A stretch of DNA of 64,000 nt from assembly GCA_038748065.1 (NCBI GenBank), contig JBCDJG010000002.1:1-64000 (forward strand). Direction: 5' to 3'. Positions 26,125 through 33,957 of the stretch are shown here, one piece after another. The first letter of the stretch is position 1; the number at the start of each line of letters is the position of its first letter. This stretch comes from JBCDJG01 sp038748065. Its GTDB lineage: Bacteria > Pseudomonadota > Gammaproteobacteria > Pseudomonadales > Halieaceae. The notes under the pieces are model-generated. The model searched no databases. It was not told the DNA's origin and worked only from the letters and a program-made list of their open reading frames with translations. The position numbers were made by a program, and so were the translations under genes.

Positions 26125-27144
26125 TTAGCTGCCGGGTGTCAGCTCCTTGAGTCGCGTGAAGACGTCGAGACCCTGTTGCTTCAGCCACCATGGAAAGTCG
26201 ATGATGATCCAGTTCTCGGCGAGTTTGTCCCCCGAACGGCGATAAAGATCCACGACCCGCATTTCAACCGCCTTATTGGCGCCGGGTAGGCCAAGGAAAC
26301 CGCCAGCCGGCACGTGGCGAAGATTCGGCCAGCCGAAAAAGCCGCCATAGTTGCCCTCCGCCAACCGGCAGATGTGGCCGTTAAACTCTTTGTCTTTGAC
26401 GCCGAAGCGGAAAGGATGCTGGTGTTGCTGCTGATAACGCTCGATGGTGAAGGTGGCGCCGATACCGGCAGGGCCGTACCAAGCCATATCTTCATGCCAG
26501 GTGCGCCGCAGGTAATCCGGCGGGCAGGTTAAGGCGTCGTTCGCGTTGATGGCTTTCAGGTCATCGACCATACGATCTATGAGATTGAGAGTCTCGGTTC
26601 CCTGCTCCGGCGGGATCCTATCGAACAGCAGGCCATCCTGTGTCAGCGGGGCTGGGAAAATTTGCGATGCCCCAAGGCTGGCTGGTAGAGGACTCACCCT
26701 CGCCTGTTGCATTACGTCGATGATGTCGCAGAAAAACGCGGAACGCGTAATGCGGCCCTCGGCAAAGCCAAGGAATTCAGCGTAGCGCAAGGTCGTCAAC
26801 CGGCCCGTGGCCGGAATACCCAGCCAGTTACCGTCCAGCAGGCCCATGAAAACGCCCGCGCTGATGACCCATTGGGTCTGGTCGATTTCACTGGTGCCCG
26901 CCATGAACATGAAGGGCCGGCGCTTTAGCGAACTCCAGTCACGCATTAGCGGCTGCCACAAGTTTTCGGCGACCGCAGCTTCGCCCTCGAGTCTGCCGAA
27001 GGGATGTACCGCGTAGCAGTGATAGCCGGGTGCTGTGAAACCGCGCAACACGGCTTCAACATTCGATGGGTCTGCCGCAGCCATGGCGTCGCAATAGGCA
27101 AGGGCGCGCTGCTTGATGTCTTGGTAATCGTGATTCTCAGGCAT
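26125..27144 (-). CDS. Tandem NTF2/SnoaL-like protein
   Basis: A 339-residue paralogue of the protein at 18347-19384, again with two NTF2-like domains. Shared elements are AWYGPAGIG in the second domain, GFLGLPG, and the terminal pattern VDLYRRSGDKLAENW followed by GLDVFTRLKEL. I start it at the ATG at 27144 because extension to 27180 would turn the operator palindrome at 27154-27169 into codons; no good ribosome site supports either. It is divergent from a third tandem NTF2-like gene with the operator between. Function unknown; the pairwise kinship argues that these proteins carry out related steps on related molecules. Confidence 0.75.
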   Translation of the reverse strand: MPENHDYQDIKQRALAYCDAMAAADPSNVEAVLRGFTAPGYHCYAVHPFGRLEGEAAVAENLWQPLMRDWSSLKRRPFMFMAGTSEIDQTQWVISAGVFMGLLDGNWLGIPATGRLTTLRYAEFLGFAEGRITRSAFFCDIIDVMQQARVSPLPASLGASQIFPAPLTQDGLLFDRIPPEQGTETLNLIDRMVDDLKAINANDALTCPPDYLRRTWHEDMAWYGPAGIGATFTIERYQQQHQHPFRFGVKDKEFNGHICRLAEGNYGGFFGWPNLRHVPAGGFLGLPGANKAVEMRVVDLYRRSGDKLAENWIIIDFPWWLKQQGLDVFTRLKELTPGS

Positions 27145-27153
27145 CGAAAGATA

Positions 27154-27169
27154 TTGCATTCGAATGCAA
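27154..27169. promoter_or_regulatory. Predicted LacI-family operator, perfect 16-bp palindrome
   Basis: TTGCATTCGAATGCAA is an exact palindrome centred on CG, the hallmark of LacI/GalR operators. It lies between the divergent NTF2-like genes, 10 bp before one start and 66 bp before the other. Copies with 14/16, 14/16 and 12/16 identity occur at 21837, 31824 and 21926. I infer that the regulator at 30758-31783 binds here. Confidence 0.75.
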
Positions 27170-27234
27170 AGTTGAGTCAAGATGCGCGTGGAAAATTACT
27201 GCTAACCTACGACTTTTTCACGTTAGAACGTCCT

Positions 27235-28269
27235 ATGGATTCTCAACACTACGACAGCGCGCCTGCCCAGGGCAGCGGCGGCAATATGACGGGCTTTGAT
27301 CCGGAGTTCCGCGATATCATTGACTACATCCTGCGTATTACCTACCGCATCTGGGAGGGCAAGCAGGTCGGCCTGTGTCGCGATTACTATTCCGAAGACT
27401 GCCCGGTTTACACTCTGGCCGGTTATACAGAGGGTGCGGAAGAGGTTGTTCACAATACACTGCGCACGCTTGGTGCCTTCCCCGATCGAACGCTGCATGC
27501 GGACAATATTGTTTGGGGTGGCGATGCGGCTAGTGGCTTTCACAGTTCTCACCTGATCACCACGCGGATGACTAATCTGGGTCCGAGCGAGTTTGGCGAG
27601 GCTACCGGTAAGAGCGCCGAGATTCAGGTTATCGCCCACTGCGTGTGCCGTGCTAATCAGATCGTCGAAGAGTGGCTGGTTCGAGATAATCTCTCTCTAG
27701 CTCGGCAGCTCGGTGTGGATATCGATGTCTGGGTAGCAGAACGTGCTGCGGCGCCGCTCGATCCTCGCTATGGCGCCTGGCTCGACAGGGAGTGGCAGCG
27801 GGTTAGCGCCACCCCCCGCGATCGCCAGGCCTATGCAGAGAGCGATCTGGAAGCGCGGATTGCCGCTGGCCTGGTGAATATCTGGAGTGCCAACCTGGTA
27901 GGTGACTGCCACCAGCTTTATGAGGAGCAGGCAGTGGTGCATGCTTCGGCGCGGGATGCTCTTGAAGGTGTCGAAGCTATCAAGGGCTGGTACCTGACGA
28001 TTCTGGGCGCCATACCCGATGCGCGGGTCACTGTGGACTATGTTTGCAGTAACGCCATGTTAGATGATACTGAATACGTGGCGGCACGCTGGACCCTAGC
28101 TGGCACGCACAGCGGGGCTGGACCTTGGGGGTCGCCGACGGGCGCGCCTTTGCTGATCCTCGGTGAGAGCCACTACAAGTGCATTGATGGGCGTGTGGTG
28201 GAAGAGTGGCTGGTTTTTGATGAACTTGCCGTGCTGGCCCAGATCGCGCGAGCGCGCCATGGCGCTTGA
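27235..28269 (+). CDS. Tandem NTF2/SnoaL-like protein (ester-cyclase-like)
   Basis: A 344-residue protein with two SnoaL-like domains (about 20-165 and 200-335). Each has the family pattern of a helical N-terminus (RITYRIWEGKQ, AAGLVNIWSANLVGD), an acidic-histidine segment and a closing strand with EEWLV (DNLSLARQLG, FDELAVLAQ). This is closer to polyketide-cyclase-like SnoaL proteins than to the other two tandem proteins here. The ATG at 27235 fits the domain start; weak ribosome site. It overlaps the following amidohydrolase by 11 bp, so they are one unit. Substrate and reaction unknown. Confidence 0.75.
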   Translation: MDSQHYDSAPAQGSGGNMTGFDPEFRDIIDYILRITYRIWEGKQVGLCRDYYSEDCPVYTLAGYTEGAEEVVHNTLRTLGAFPDRTLHADNIVWGGDAASGFHSSHLITTRMTNLGPSEFGEATGKSAEIQVIAHCVCRANQIVEEWLVRDNLSLARQLGVDIDVWVAERAAAPLDPRYGAWLDREWQRVSATPRDRQAYAESDLEARIAAGLVNIWSANLVGDCHQLYEEQAVVHASARDALEGVEAIKGWYLTILGAIPDARVTVDYVCSNAMLDDTEYVAARWTLAGTHSGAGPWGSPTGAPLLILGESHYKCIDGRVVEEWLVFDELAVLAQIARARHGA

Positions 28270-29140
28270 GTTTGTTGATGCTCACCACCATCTCTGGGAT
28301 CTTGGGGCGGTACACTACCCCTGGCTGATGGCCCGGGGAGAGCGCCGCTTTTTTGGTGATCCAACGCCCATCCAGCGGAATTATTTGCCATCAGATCTCC
28401 TAAACGAATCTCGAGCATACCGGCCAAGCGCCTCGGTGCATATACAGGTCGGCGCCGCCCCCGAAGACAGCCTGCGAGAAACTGCCTGGTTACACACGCT
28501 GGCTGAATTGCCGCAGGCAGTTGTGGCTTTTTGCGACCTGGCGGCGCCCGATGTTTCGCAGCAGCTTGAGGCACAGATGCGCTATCCGCGCGTTCGCGGC
28601 ATCAGGCAGATTGTTGGCCGCCATGTTGATGAGGATGGCCGCCACGGCACGGCGACGCTATTGGCAGACCCGGCATGGCTGAATGGCCTGAAGGCCCTAG
28701 CCGGCGCTGGCCTGTCCTTTGATTTGCAGATGATTCCGTCGCAGATGCCGGCGCTAATGAGCGTGTTCGAGCAGGTAACTGAGTTGCCGGTGGCGCTGTG
28801 TCACGCCGGCTCACCCTGGGATCAGAGCCCGGCAGGTCTGAAGTCCTGGCGTGAGGGCCTCGAGCAATTTGCACGATTGCCCAACAGCGTTTGTAAGTTA
28901 TCTGGATTGGGTATGTTCAGGCCCGACTGGCAAGTGGACGACTGGCGGCCAATTGTAGATGCAGTTCTCGATATCTTCGGCGCGTCCCGCGTAATGGTGG
29001 GTTCCAATTTCCCTGTCGATAAACTCTACCGTGACTACGCGGCGGTCTGGTCCGCCTACGAGACACTCACGGCTGGGGTCTCCGCCGATGAGCGACTGCA
29101 GCTTTTCAGTGGCTGCGCGCGACGCTTCTATCGCTTTTAG
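28259..29140 (+). CDS. Amidohydrolase family (lactonase-like) protein
   Basis: A 293-residue TIM-barrel amidohydrolase of the family containing L-fuconolactonase, L-rhamnono-lactonase and 2-pyrone-4,6-dicarboxylate lactonase. It begins VDAHHHLWDLG with the HxH metal or substrate motif, keeps the barrel histidine in VALCHAGSPWD, and ends near GSNFPVDKL, where many relatives have an Asp instead of Asn. It would open a lactone ring or hydrolyse a C-N or C-C bond in the cytoplasm. Its start overlaps the preceding NTF2-like gene by 11 bp. The neighbouring aldolase and dehydrogenases support a sugar-acid or lactone pathway, which is inference. Confidence 0.82.
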   Translation: MALEFVDAHHHLWDLGAVHYPWLMARGERRFFGDPTPIQRNYLPSDLLNESRAYRPSASVHIQVGAAPEDSLRETAWLHTLAELPQAVVAFCDLAAPDVSQQLEAQMRYPRVRGIRQIVGRHVDEDGRHGTATLLADPAWLNGLKALAGAGLSFDLQMIPSQMPALMSVFEQVTELPVALCHAGSPWDQSPAGLKSWREGLEQFARLPNSVCKLSGLGMFRPDWQVDDWRPIVDAVLDIFGASRVMVGSNFPVDKLYRDYAAVWSAYETLTAGVSADERLQLFSGCARRFYRF

Positions 29141-29151
29141 CCCTTGCCGTC

Positions 29152-29910
29152 TTAGCTATCCCCGAATTTTGCGGCCAGCCGTTCAGCGCCCTCCAGCAAG
29201 AAGCCGTGATCCGACGATAGCAGGAAAAAGCTCGCACCGGCCTGGCGCCAACGCGGTAGCTCATCCGGGTTGCCCACAAACATCCCGACACAACGACCTG
29301 CACTCTGACCGGCTTGGCAGATGCGCTCTACCGCGTCGATAACGACGCTGTCCTTTGGGCTGCTGGCGCCCAAGGCGACGGTCAGATCGATGCGGCCGAT
29401 AAAGAGGCAGTCTATGGCGTCCACGGCGGCAATATCGTCGATAGCGTCAAGCGCCTCGAGGTCCTCAATCTGGGCAATGACGGCTGTTTGGCTGGCGCTG
29501 TCCTTGAGATGCTCGCCCATGGGCTTAGTGGTATAGCCCGCTGCTCGCGTGGAGCCCGCATAGCCGCGGCCGCCCGCGCCAAAGTGCGCCGCGCGGGCAA
29601 TGCTTTCGGCGGCAGCAGCGCTGGTGACGTGCGGCATCACGATCCCGGTAGCACCGCAATCCAGAGCGTTCAGCGTATGCTCCGCCGCGGTGGAGGGTAC
29701 GCGCACCAGGCTCGGCATGTCGCCGGCGCGCAGGGCGTGCAGGCACTGGTCCAGACTACCCCGGTCAAAGGGGGAGTGCTCCGCGTCCAGGCACACGACG
29801 TCCAGCGAGCTGCGCGAAAGCACTTCACAAACCATGGGTGAAGGCGTTTTTATCCAGGTGCCTATCGTGGGCTGATGTTGCCGTAGGCGCTGTTTCAGGC
29901 TGGTGCTCAT
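29152..29910 (-). CDS. HpcH/HpaI-type 2-keto-3-deoxy acid aldolase
   Basis: A 252-residue aldolase of the HpcH/HpaI family, which cleaves 2-keto-3-deoxy sugar acids or 4-hydroxy-2-oxo acids to pyruvate and an aldehyde using a divalent metal. Family marks are GTWIKTPSPMVCEVL, DAEHSPFD, the metal-binding Glu in QIED (about 145) and Asp in GRIDL (about 171). It lies 143 bp downstream of the alpha/beta hydrolase on the same strand and is convergent with the amidohydrolase. It would carry out the final cleavage of the pathway encoded around it. The substrate chain length is not evident. Confidence 0.87.
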   Translation of the reverse strand: MSTSLKQRLRQHQPTIGTWIKTPSPMVCEVLSRSSLDVVCLDAEHSPFDRGSLDQCLHALRAGDMPSLVRVPSTAAEHTLNALDCGATGIVMPHVTSAAAAESIARAAHFGAGGRGYAGSTRAAGYTTKPMGEHLKDSASQTAVIAQIEDLEALDAIDDIAAVDAIDCLFIGRIDLTVALGASSPKDSVVIDAVERICQAGQSAGRCVGMFVGNPDELPRWRQAGASFFLLSSDHGFLLEGAERLAAKFGDS

Positions 29911-29998
29911 GGGGTGGACCCTGGCTGACTGTTCGCTTTAAGGGCTGGGCGGTCTGCCACCGCCATATAGCGCGGCAGGCTACCGCCGTGCGGGGTAA

Positions 29999-30028
29999 GC
30001 ATACGTTTCTCAGTGTTGGGCATACGTT
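29999..30028. repeat. Two direct copies of GCATACGTT spaced 21 bp
   Basis: GCATACGTT occurs at 29999-30007 and 30020-30028, 21 bp start to start, i.e. about two turns of the helix. It lies about 90-120 bp upstream of the aldolase start in the gap after the alpha/beta hydrolase. The spacing would suit an activator binding on one face; a chance repeat is possible. Confidence 0.35.
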
Positions 30029-30053
30029 GCACCTGCAGGTGGTGTTAACTTCA

Positions 30054-30758
30054 TTAACGTTGCAGCCAGTTGGATAGTGCCTGCGTCACCGCCGCTGGTT
30101 GTTCCAGCGTTGCAAGATGACCGCACTGTTGGATGACAACAAGTTCGGGGTCGGGTAGTAGCGCTGCCATCGCGCGATGGCGCTCCGGAGGACACAGCTG
30201 ATCCTCGTCACCACAGAGTACCAGCGTAGGCCGGTTGATCGTGCCAAGGGTCAAGCCGCTGTCAGGGCGATCCCGCAGGGCGATAGACTGGCGTTCAAAC
30301 ACCGTCGCGCCGAGCTCGACGCCCATAGCCATTACCTCATCCAGCAGGCCTGTGTTGCCTCGGTGCACGCTTGCCAGATAATTCGGCTTCAGCTCTTCGC
30401 GCAGTATTGGCATCAGTTCACCGTTTAACACGCGGGCTATCTGGTCATTGCGCAGCGCTTGTCTCTCGGATGGGTCTGCCAGGTGGTTGGTGTCCAGCAG
30501 GGCCAGTCGCGACACTCGCTCGGGCTGTTGTCGCCAGATCTCAAGAGCAACGATGCCGCCCATGGACAGGCCCGCCAGTGCAAAACGCTCGGGCGCTTCC
30601 GCCAGTACATGCTCGGCCAGCGCCGGCACTGAACATCCCCTGGTGATGTCGCCGACGCTTACCGCGCGCTCGCCACCGAGTGAGAGTGCATCGATCTGAT
30701 GACGCCAAAGGCGCCAGTCACACATCATCCCGGGTAGCAGCACGAGTGGTTCTGGCAC
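30054..30758 (-). CDS. Alpha/beta hydrolase
   Basis: A 234-residue alpha/beta hydrolase with the nucleophile elbow GLSMGG (Ser65), the acid loop CGDEDQLCPPERH and the histidine in QCGHLATLEQP, a complete catalytic triad. The fold resembles 3-oxoadipate enol-lactonase and small esterases, so it could open an enol lactone or cleave an ester. It starts with GTG overlapping the LacI stop by 1 bp (TAGTG), a clear translational coupling. Being in one transcript with the regulator suggests that its substrate is an intermediate of the regulated pathway. Confidence 0.88.
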   Translation of the reverse strand: MPEPLVLLPGMMCDWRLWRHQIDALSLGGERAVSVGDITRGCSVPALAEHVLAEAPERFALAGLSMGGIVALEIWRQQPERVSRLALLDTNHLADPSERQALRNDQIARVLNGELMPILREELKPNYLASVHRGNTGLLDEVMAMGVELGATVFERQSIALRDRPDSGLTLGTINRPTLVLCGDEDQLCPPERHRAMAALLPDPELVVIQQCGHLATLEQPAAVTQALSNWLQR

Positions 30759-31783
30759 TACTTCAGTCTCACCGTACTACCCGTGCGCAGCACGCCGGAG
30801 AAGGTACGGCGCTCTGGCGGCAGGCCCTCGTTGTCGATGCGCTGCATCAGCATGGATACCGCTGCCTCGGCCATGCTTTCTACCGGCTGCTCAATGGTTG
30901 CGAGATCGTAGCTGAGCCACTGGCCGGCTCTTGAGCCGTCGAAGCCGACTACGGAAACGTCGCCCGGAACATCGATATCAAGGTGCAGGCGTAGTTCATC
31001 GACCACGCCGATAGCCATCATATCGTTGGCGCAGATCACTGCCGACGGGGGCCGCTTGCGCGACTCCATGATGCGGCGTATGGCCTGACGGCCTGAATCG
31101 TAGCCGTAGTCGCCCGCGTCACGGGCGATTTGCTTGATACCCAGTTTGCGCAGCCGCCGGATAGCACTTTCGGTGCGCTGCAGGCTGACCACGGAGTCCG
31201 GTGGGCCGCCGATCACCGCGAAGGTGCGATGCCCGCAGTCATTCACCAGCATGTCGACGAGCTCGCGCTCACCCTGCGCCTGGTCGCAGCTCACCGAGCT
31301 GACGGCGAAGTCCTTGCGTGATCTGTTGTACAAAACGAGGGGAATGTGGCGCTCCTCGAACTGGCGAAGTTGAGCGGGTTCGAGATAGGCGGCGGCGACA
31401 ACGCCATCGACCTGGTACTGCCAGATCTGATCGAAGACCTTTGCGAGATCGCTTTCGTGGTCGAGGTCAAACAGCAGCACGTGAATGCCTCGTTCCGATA
31501 GGCGCCTGCTGAGCTCCGATAATACCTCCGGGTAGTAGCGCAGATTCGAGACGATCACCGCGACCATATTGGAGCGCCGTGTAATCAGCCCGCGGGCGAT
31601 CGCGTTGGGGCGGTAGCCCAGCTCTTCGACGGAGCGCATCACGCGTTCACGCATTTTCCTCGAGACGCTTGCGCCGGGTTTGAAGCAGCGCGACACCGCA
31701 GATTGTGAAACACCGGCATGTTGCGCAACGTCGTAGGACGTGGGCAGCCGTTTTGTTTTTTGATGAGAGGTTTCCCGGACCAT
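30758..31783 (-). CDS. LacI-family transcriptional regulator
   Basis: A 341-residue regulator. The N-terminal helix-turn-helix (about 15-40, YDVAQHAGVSQSAVSRCF) and hinge (PNAIARGL) are standard LacI/GalR, followed by a periplasmic-binding-protein-like ligand domain (NMVAVIVSNL, GVVAAAYLEP, ICANDMMAIGV, VSVVGFDG). Members are usually repressors that release DNA when they bind a sugar or sugar acid. A CG-centred operator lies in the divergent region 41 bp upstream of its start, so it probably controls itself and the SDR on the other strand, and through the copies at 21.8 and 27.2 kb the neighbouring operons. Confidence 0.92.
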   Translation of the reverse strand: MVRETSHQKTKRLPTSYDVAQHAGVSQSAVSRCFKPGASVSRKMRERVMRSVEELGYRPNAIARGLITRRSNMVAVIVSNLRYYPEVLSELSRRLSERGIHVLLFDLDHESDLAKVFDQIWQYQVDGVVAAAYLEPAQLRQFEERHIPLVLYNRSRKDFAVSSVSCDQAQGERELVDMLVNDCGHRTFAVIGGPPDSVVSLQRTESAIRRLRKLGIKQIARDAGDYGYDSGRQAIRRIMESRKRPPSAVICANDMMAIGVVDELRLHLDIDVPGDVSVVGFDGSRAGQWLSYDLATIEQPVESMAEAAVSMLMQRIDNEGLPPERRTFSGVLRTGSTVRLK

Positions 31784-31823
31784 GCGGTTTTCCAGCAGTC
31801 CAACCCCAAAAGTCTATCGGCCT

Positions 31824-31839
31824 TTGCATTCGGATTCAA
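31824..31839. promoter_or_regulatory. Predicted LacI-family operator, copy by the regulator gene
   Basis: TTGCATTCGGATTCAA matches the palindrome at 27154 at 14 of 16 positions and keeps the CG centre. It lies between the LacI gene (minus) and the SDR (plus), which fits autoregulation. Confidence 0.65.
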
Positions 31840-31884
31840 TCAGCGGCTACACTCGCGCTGATCAGGCGGGGAAAGGATTTAGTG

Positions 31885-32634
31885 ATGGCAAAGGATGATG
31901 GCGTGTCTGTATTCAGCCTTGAGGGTCGTACTGCGCTGGTGACCGGTGCAGGTCGAGGCATTGGCCGCGCCTGCGCCGAATTACTGGCCAATGCGGGTGC
32001 CGAGGTGATTGCGGTGGCACGGTCCGAGCAGGATTTGGAAGAGTTGGCGGGCAGCAATTCGCGTATCCGCTATTGGGTAGATGATGTGACCTCTCGGAGT
32101 TTTCTCGATCGGCTATCGGCCCTTGAGCGATTGGACGTGCTCGTCAACAACGTAGGCACCAACCGGCCGCAAGCCTTTATCGAGGTTGACGAGGAATCGC
32201 TCGACCTTCTGCTCGACCTCAACGTGCGCGCTGCCTTTCTCACCGCCCAGGCCGCAGCCCGAATCATGGTGCGCCAGGGCAGCGGCTCAATCGTTCACAT
32301 GTCCTCACAGATGGGCCACATAGGTGCCGCTCGCCGAACGGCCTACTGCATGACCAAGCATGCAATTGAGGGTCTGACCAAGGCGATGGCGGTGGAGCTT
32401 GCGCCGCAAGGCGTCCGCGTTAACTCGGTGGCGCCTACCTTTATCGAGACGCCCATGACTGAACCCATGTTGGCAGATCCCGCCTTTCAGGCCGAGGTCT
32501 TGAGCAAGATTCCCATGGATCGCGTGGGCCGCGTGGAGGAAGTCGCTGCCGCCGTGCTCTTCCTCGCCAGCGATGCCGCCTCGCTGGTGACCGGCGACAG
32601 TTTGAAGGTCGATGGAGGCTGGACAGCACAGTAA
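31885..32634 (+). CDS. Short-chain dehydrogenase/reductase (sugar-alcohol/FabG-like)
   Basis: A 249-residue classical SDR with GAGRGIG (21-27) for NAD(P) binding, NNVG at 88-91, Ser140/141, and YCMTK (Tyr154, Lys158). The C-terminal motif SLVTGDSLKVDGG is typical of sugar and polyol dehydrogenases. The ATG at 31885 has AAAGGA at good spacing; a GTG one codon upstream is less likely. It is divergent from the LacI gene with the operator between and is followed by the HAD-like gene. A role in oxidising a hydroxyl of the substrate is inferred from context. Confidence 0.88.
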   Translation: MAKDDGVSVFSLEGRTALVTGAGRGIGRACAELLANAGAEVIAVARSEQDLEELAGSNSRIRYWVDDVTSRSFLDRLSALERLDVLVNNVGTNRPQAFIEVDEESLDLLLDLNVRAAFLTAQAAARIMVRQGSGSIVHMSSQMGHIGAARRTAYCMTKHAIEGLTKAMAVELAPQGVRVNSVAPTFIETPMTEPMLADPAFQAEVLSKIPMDRVGRVEEVAAAVLFLASDAASLVTGDSLKVDGGWTAQ

Positions 32635-32710
32635 GCAAAAATACTGGACCAAATGTCCACAACCCGCGTATGACTTTGCACACATCAAAAAAAGCCGCGG
32701 AGGGTCAACG

Positions 32711-33442
32711 ATGACACAGGCACTACTCTTTGGGGGCATTGGCACCCTTCTTGAAACTTCAGAGCTGCAGCGGGCAGCCTTTAACGCAGCCTTTGTCGAG
32801 GCCGGCTTGGACTGGCACTGGCGGGAGGACGAGTACCGCGCCATGCTGCAAACCCCGGGTGGCATCAAGCGTATCGTTGATTTCGCGCGCCGCCAGGGCA
32901 ACGTGGATATCGACGAGCGCGCAGCGGCGGAACTGCACGCAAATAAGAGCAGGCTGTTTCACGAGCGGCTAGCGGCCGGCCAACTGCAGGCGCGGCCAGG
33001 CGTTTTGCGGCTGGTTCGCGGCTGCCGAGAGAACGGCATCGCACTTGGCTTTGCTACCACAACCTATGCGGCAACTGCACAGGCGGTACTGACGGCGATT
33101 GGCCTGTCGAGCGCCGACTTCGATGTGATTATGCACCGCAGTCTGGTTGAAAACGCCAAGCCTGACGGTGAGGTCTACACGCGCTGCCTTGCGGCCCTGC
33201 GGGTTGATGCGCAGCAGGCGCTGGCCGTTGAGGACAGCGAGTCTGGCCTGGCATCGGCTGCGGCAGCTGGCGTGCCCTGTATCGTGACACCCGGCACCAA
33301 CACCTCCACGCAGGACTTCAGCGCTGCGCTGACGATCGTCAGTCACCTTGGCGATATCGGCAACCCCTACCGCTGGCTCGGTGGAGCTCAACCGGGCACA
33401 GTAGATGTAATCGAGTTCAACTCCTGGCTGGACGCCGCCTGA
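32711..33442 (+). CDS. HAD-like (CbbY-type) protein lacking the catalytic aspartates
   Basis: A 243-residue protein with the full length and order of a CbbY/phosphoglucomutase-like HAD phosphatase. Motif II (GFATTTY), motif III lysine (ENAKPDGEVY) and motif IV acids (AVEDSESGLASA) are kept. Motif I, which should read FDxDGT, reads FGGIGTL: the nucleophile Asp is Gly and the acid/base Asp is Ile. Hydrolysis through a phospho-aspartate is therefore impossible by the known mechanism. I recall a HAD subgroup with a similar FGSIGT motif, so this may be a conserved non-classical branch. GGAGGG lies 6 bp before the ATG. It lies 76 bp after the SDR on the same strand. Confidence 0.8.
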   Translation: MTQALLFGGIGTLLETSELQRAAFNAAFVEAGLDWHWREDEYRAMLQTPGGIKRIVDFARRQGNVDIDERAAAELHANKSRLFHERLAAGQLQARPGVLRLVRGCRENGIALGFATTTYAATAQAVLTAIGLSSADFDVIMHRSLVENAKPDGEVYTRCLAALRVDAQQALAVEDSESGLASAAAAGVPCIVTPGTNTSTQDFSAALTIVSHLGDIGNPYRWLGGAQPGTVDVIEFNSWLDAA

Positions 33443-33470
33443 GCCTGCGGCCATTCACCATCGCCAAAAG

Positions 33471-33507
33471 GCGCACCGGAGCGACGGCATAGTCGCCCCG
33501 GATGCGC
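33471..33507. other. Imperfect hairpin between HAD-like and NTF2-like genes
   Basis: Three paired blocks (GCGCA with TGCGC, CCGG with CCGG, GCGAC with GTCGC) separated by single mismatches around a GGCATA loop. No T run follows on either strand, so it is not a classical intrinsic terminator. It may stabilise the upstream mRNA or be a single REP-like element; no second copy was noticed. Confidence 0.4.
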
Positions 33508-33543
33508 TAAGCTCCAAGCTCACACCCTGTTTGGAGATTCAAC

Positions 33544-33957
33544 GTGAGCAATCTGGAAATAGCGAGAGACTTTTTCGACGCCTGTGAAACGGGCAAAGGG
33601 TGGAGCGTCTGCAGCGCTTTTTGTCACCCGACCGCCACCTTCTCAGCGCAGGCGGATGCCCTTGCCGGCATCGAAACACTGGAGGACTATTGCGGCTGGA
33701 TGGCGGGCATGCTGACGCCCATTCCGGACGCGCGCTACGAGCTCAAGTTCTTCGCGGAAGACAGCGACAGCCATTCGGTTGCGGGTTACGCCGTGCTGCA
33801 TGGCACGCAGACGGGGCCCGGCGGACCCGTTGAGGCGACCGGCAAGTCGATCAAGGCGGACTATGTTTACCACATGGTTTTCGACGGTGACCGCATCTCG
33901 CATATGACCAAAATCTGGAACGATGGTCATAGTCTCGTCCAAATGGGATGGGCTTAA
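33544..33957 (+). CDS. NTF2/SnoaL-like protein (single domain)
   Basis: A 137-residue SnoaL-like protein: N-terminal helix (ARDFFDACETG), FCHPTATFSAQ, LEDYCGWMAGML, a beta-sheet core and the closing segment KADYVYHMVFDGDRISHMTKIWND. The start is GTG, well supported by TTGGAGA about 9 bp upstream. Its cysteine, histidine and acidic residues line the usual pocket, but no reaction can be assigned. It follows the HAD-like gene by 101 bp and stands just before the divergent-looking start of the liu operon, so it may be a separate unit. Confidence 0.78.
   Translation: MSNLEIARDFFDACETGKGWSVCSAFCHPTATFSAQADALAGIETLEDYCGWMAGMLTPIPDARYELKFFAEDSDSHSVAGYAVLHGTQTGPGGPVEATGKSIKADYVYHMVFDGDRISHMTKIWNDGHSLVQMGWA

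Noticed and set aside
27145..27180. Longer start (TTG at 27180) for the tandem NTF2-like gene
   Set aside because: It would encode the operator palindrome, has no ribosome site, and adds residues without family similarity.
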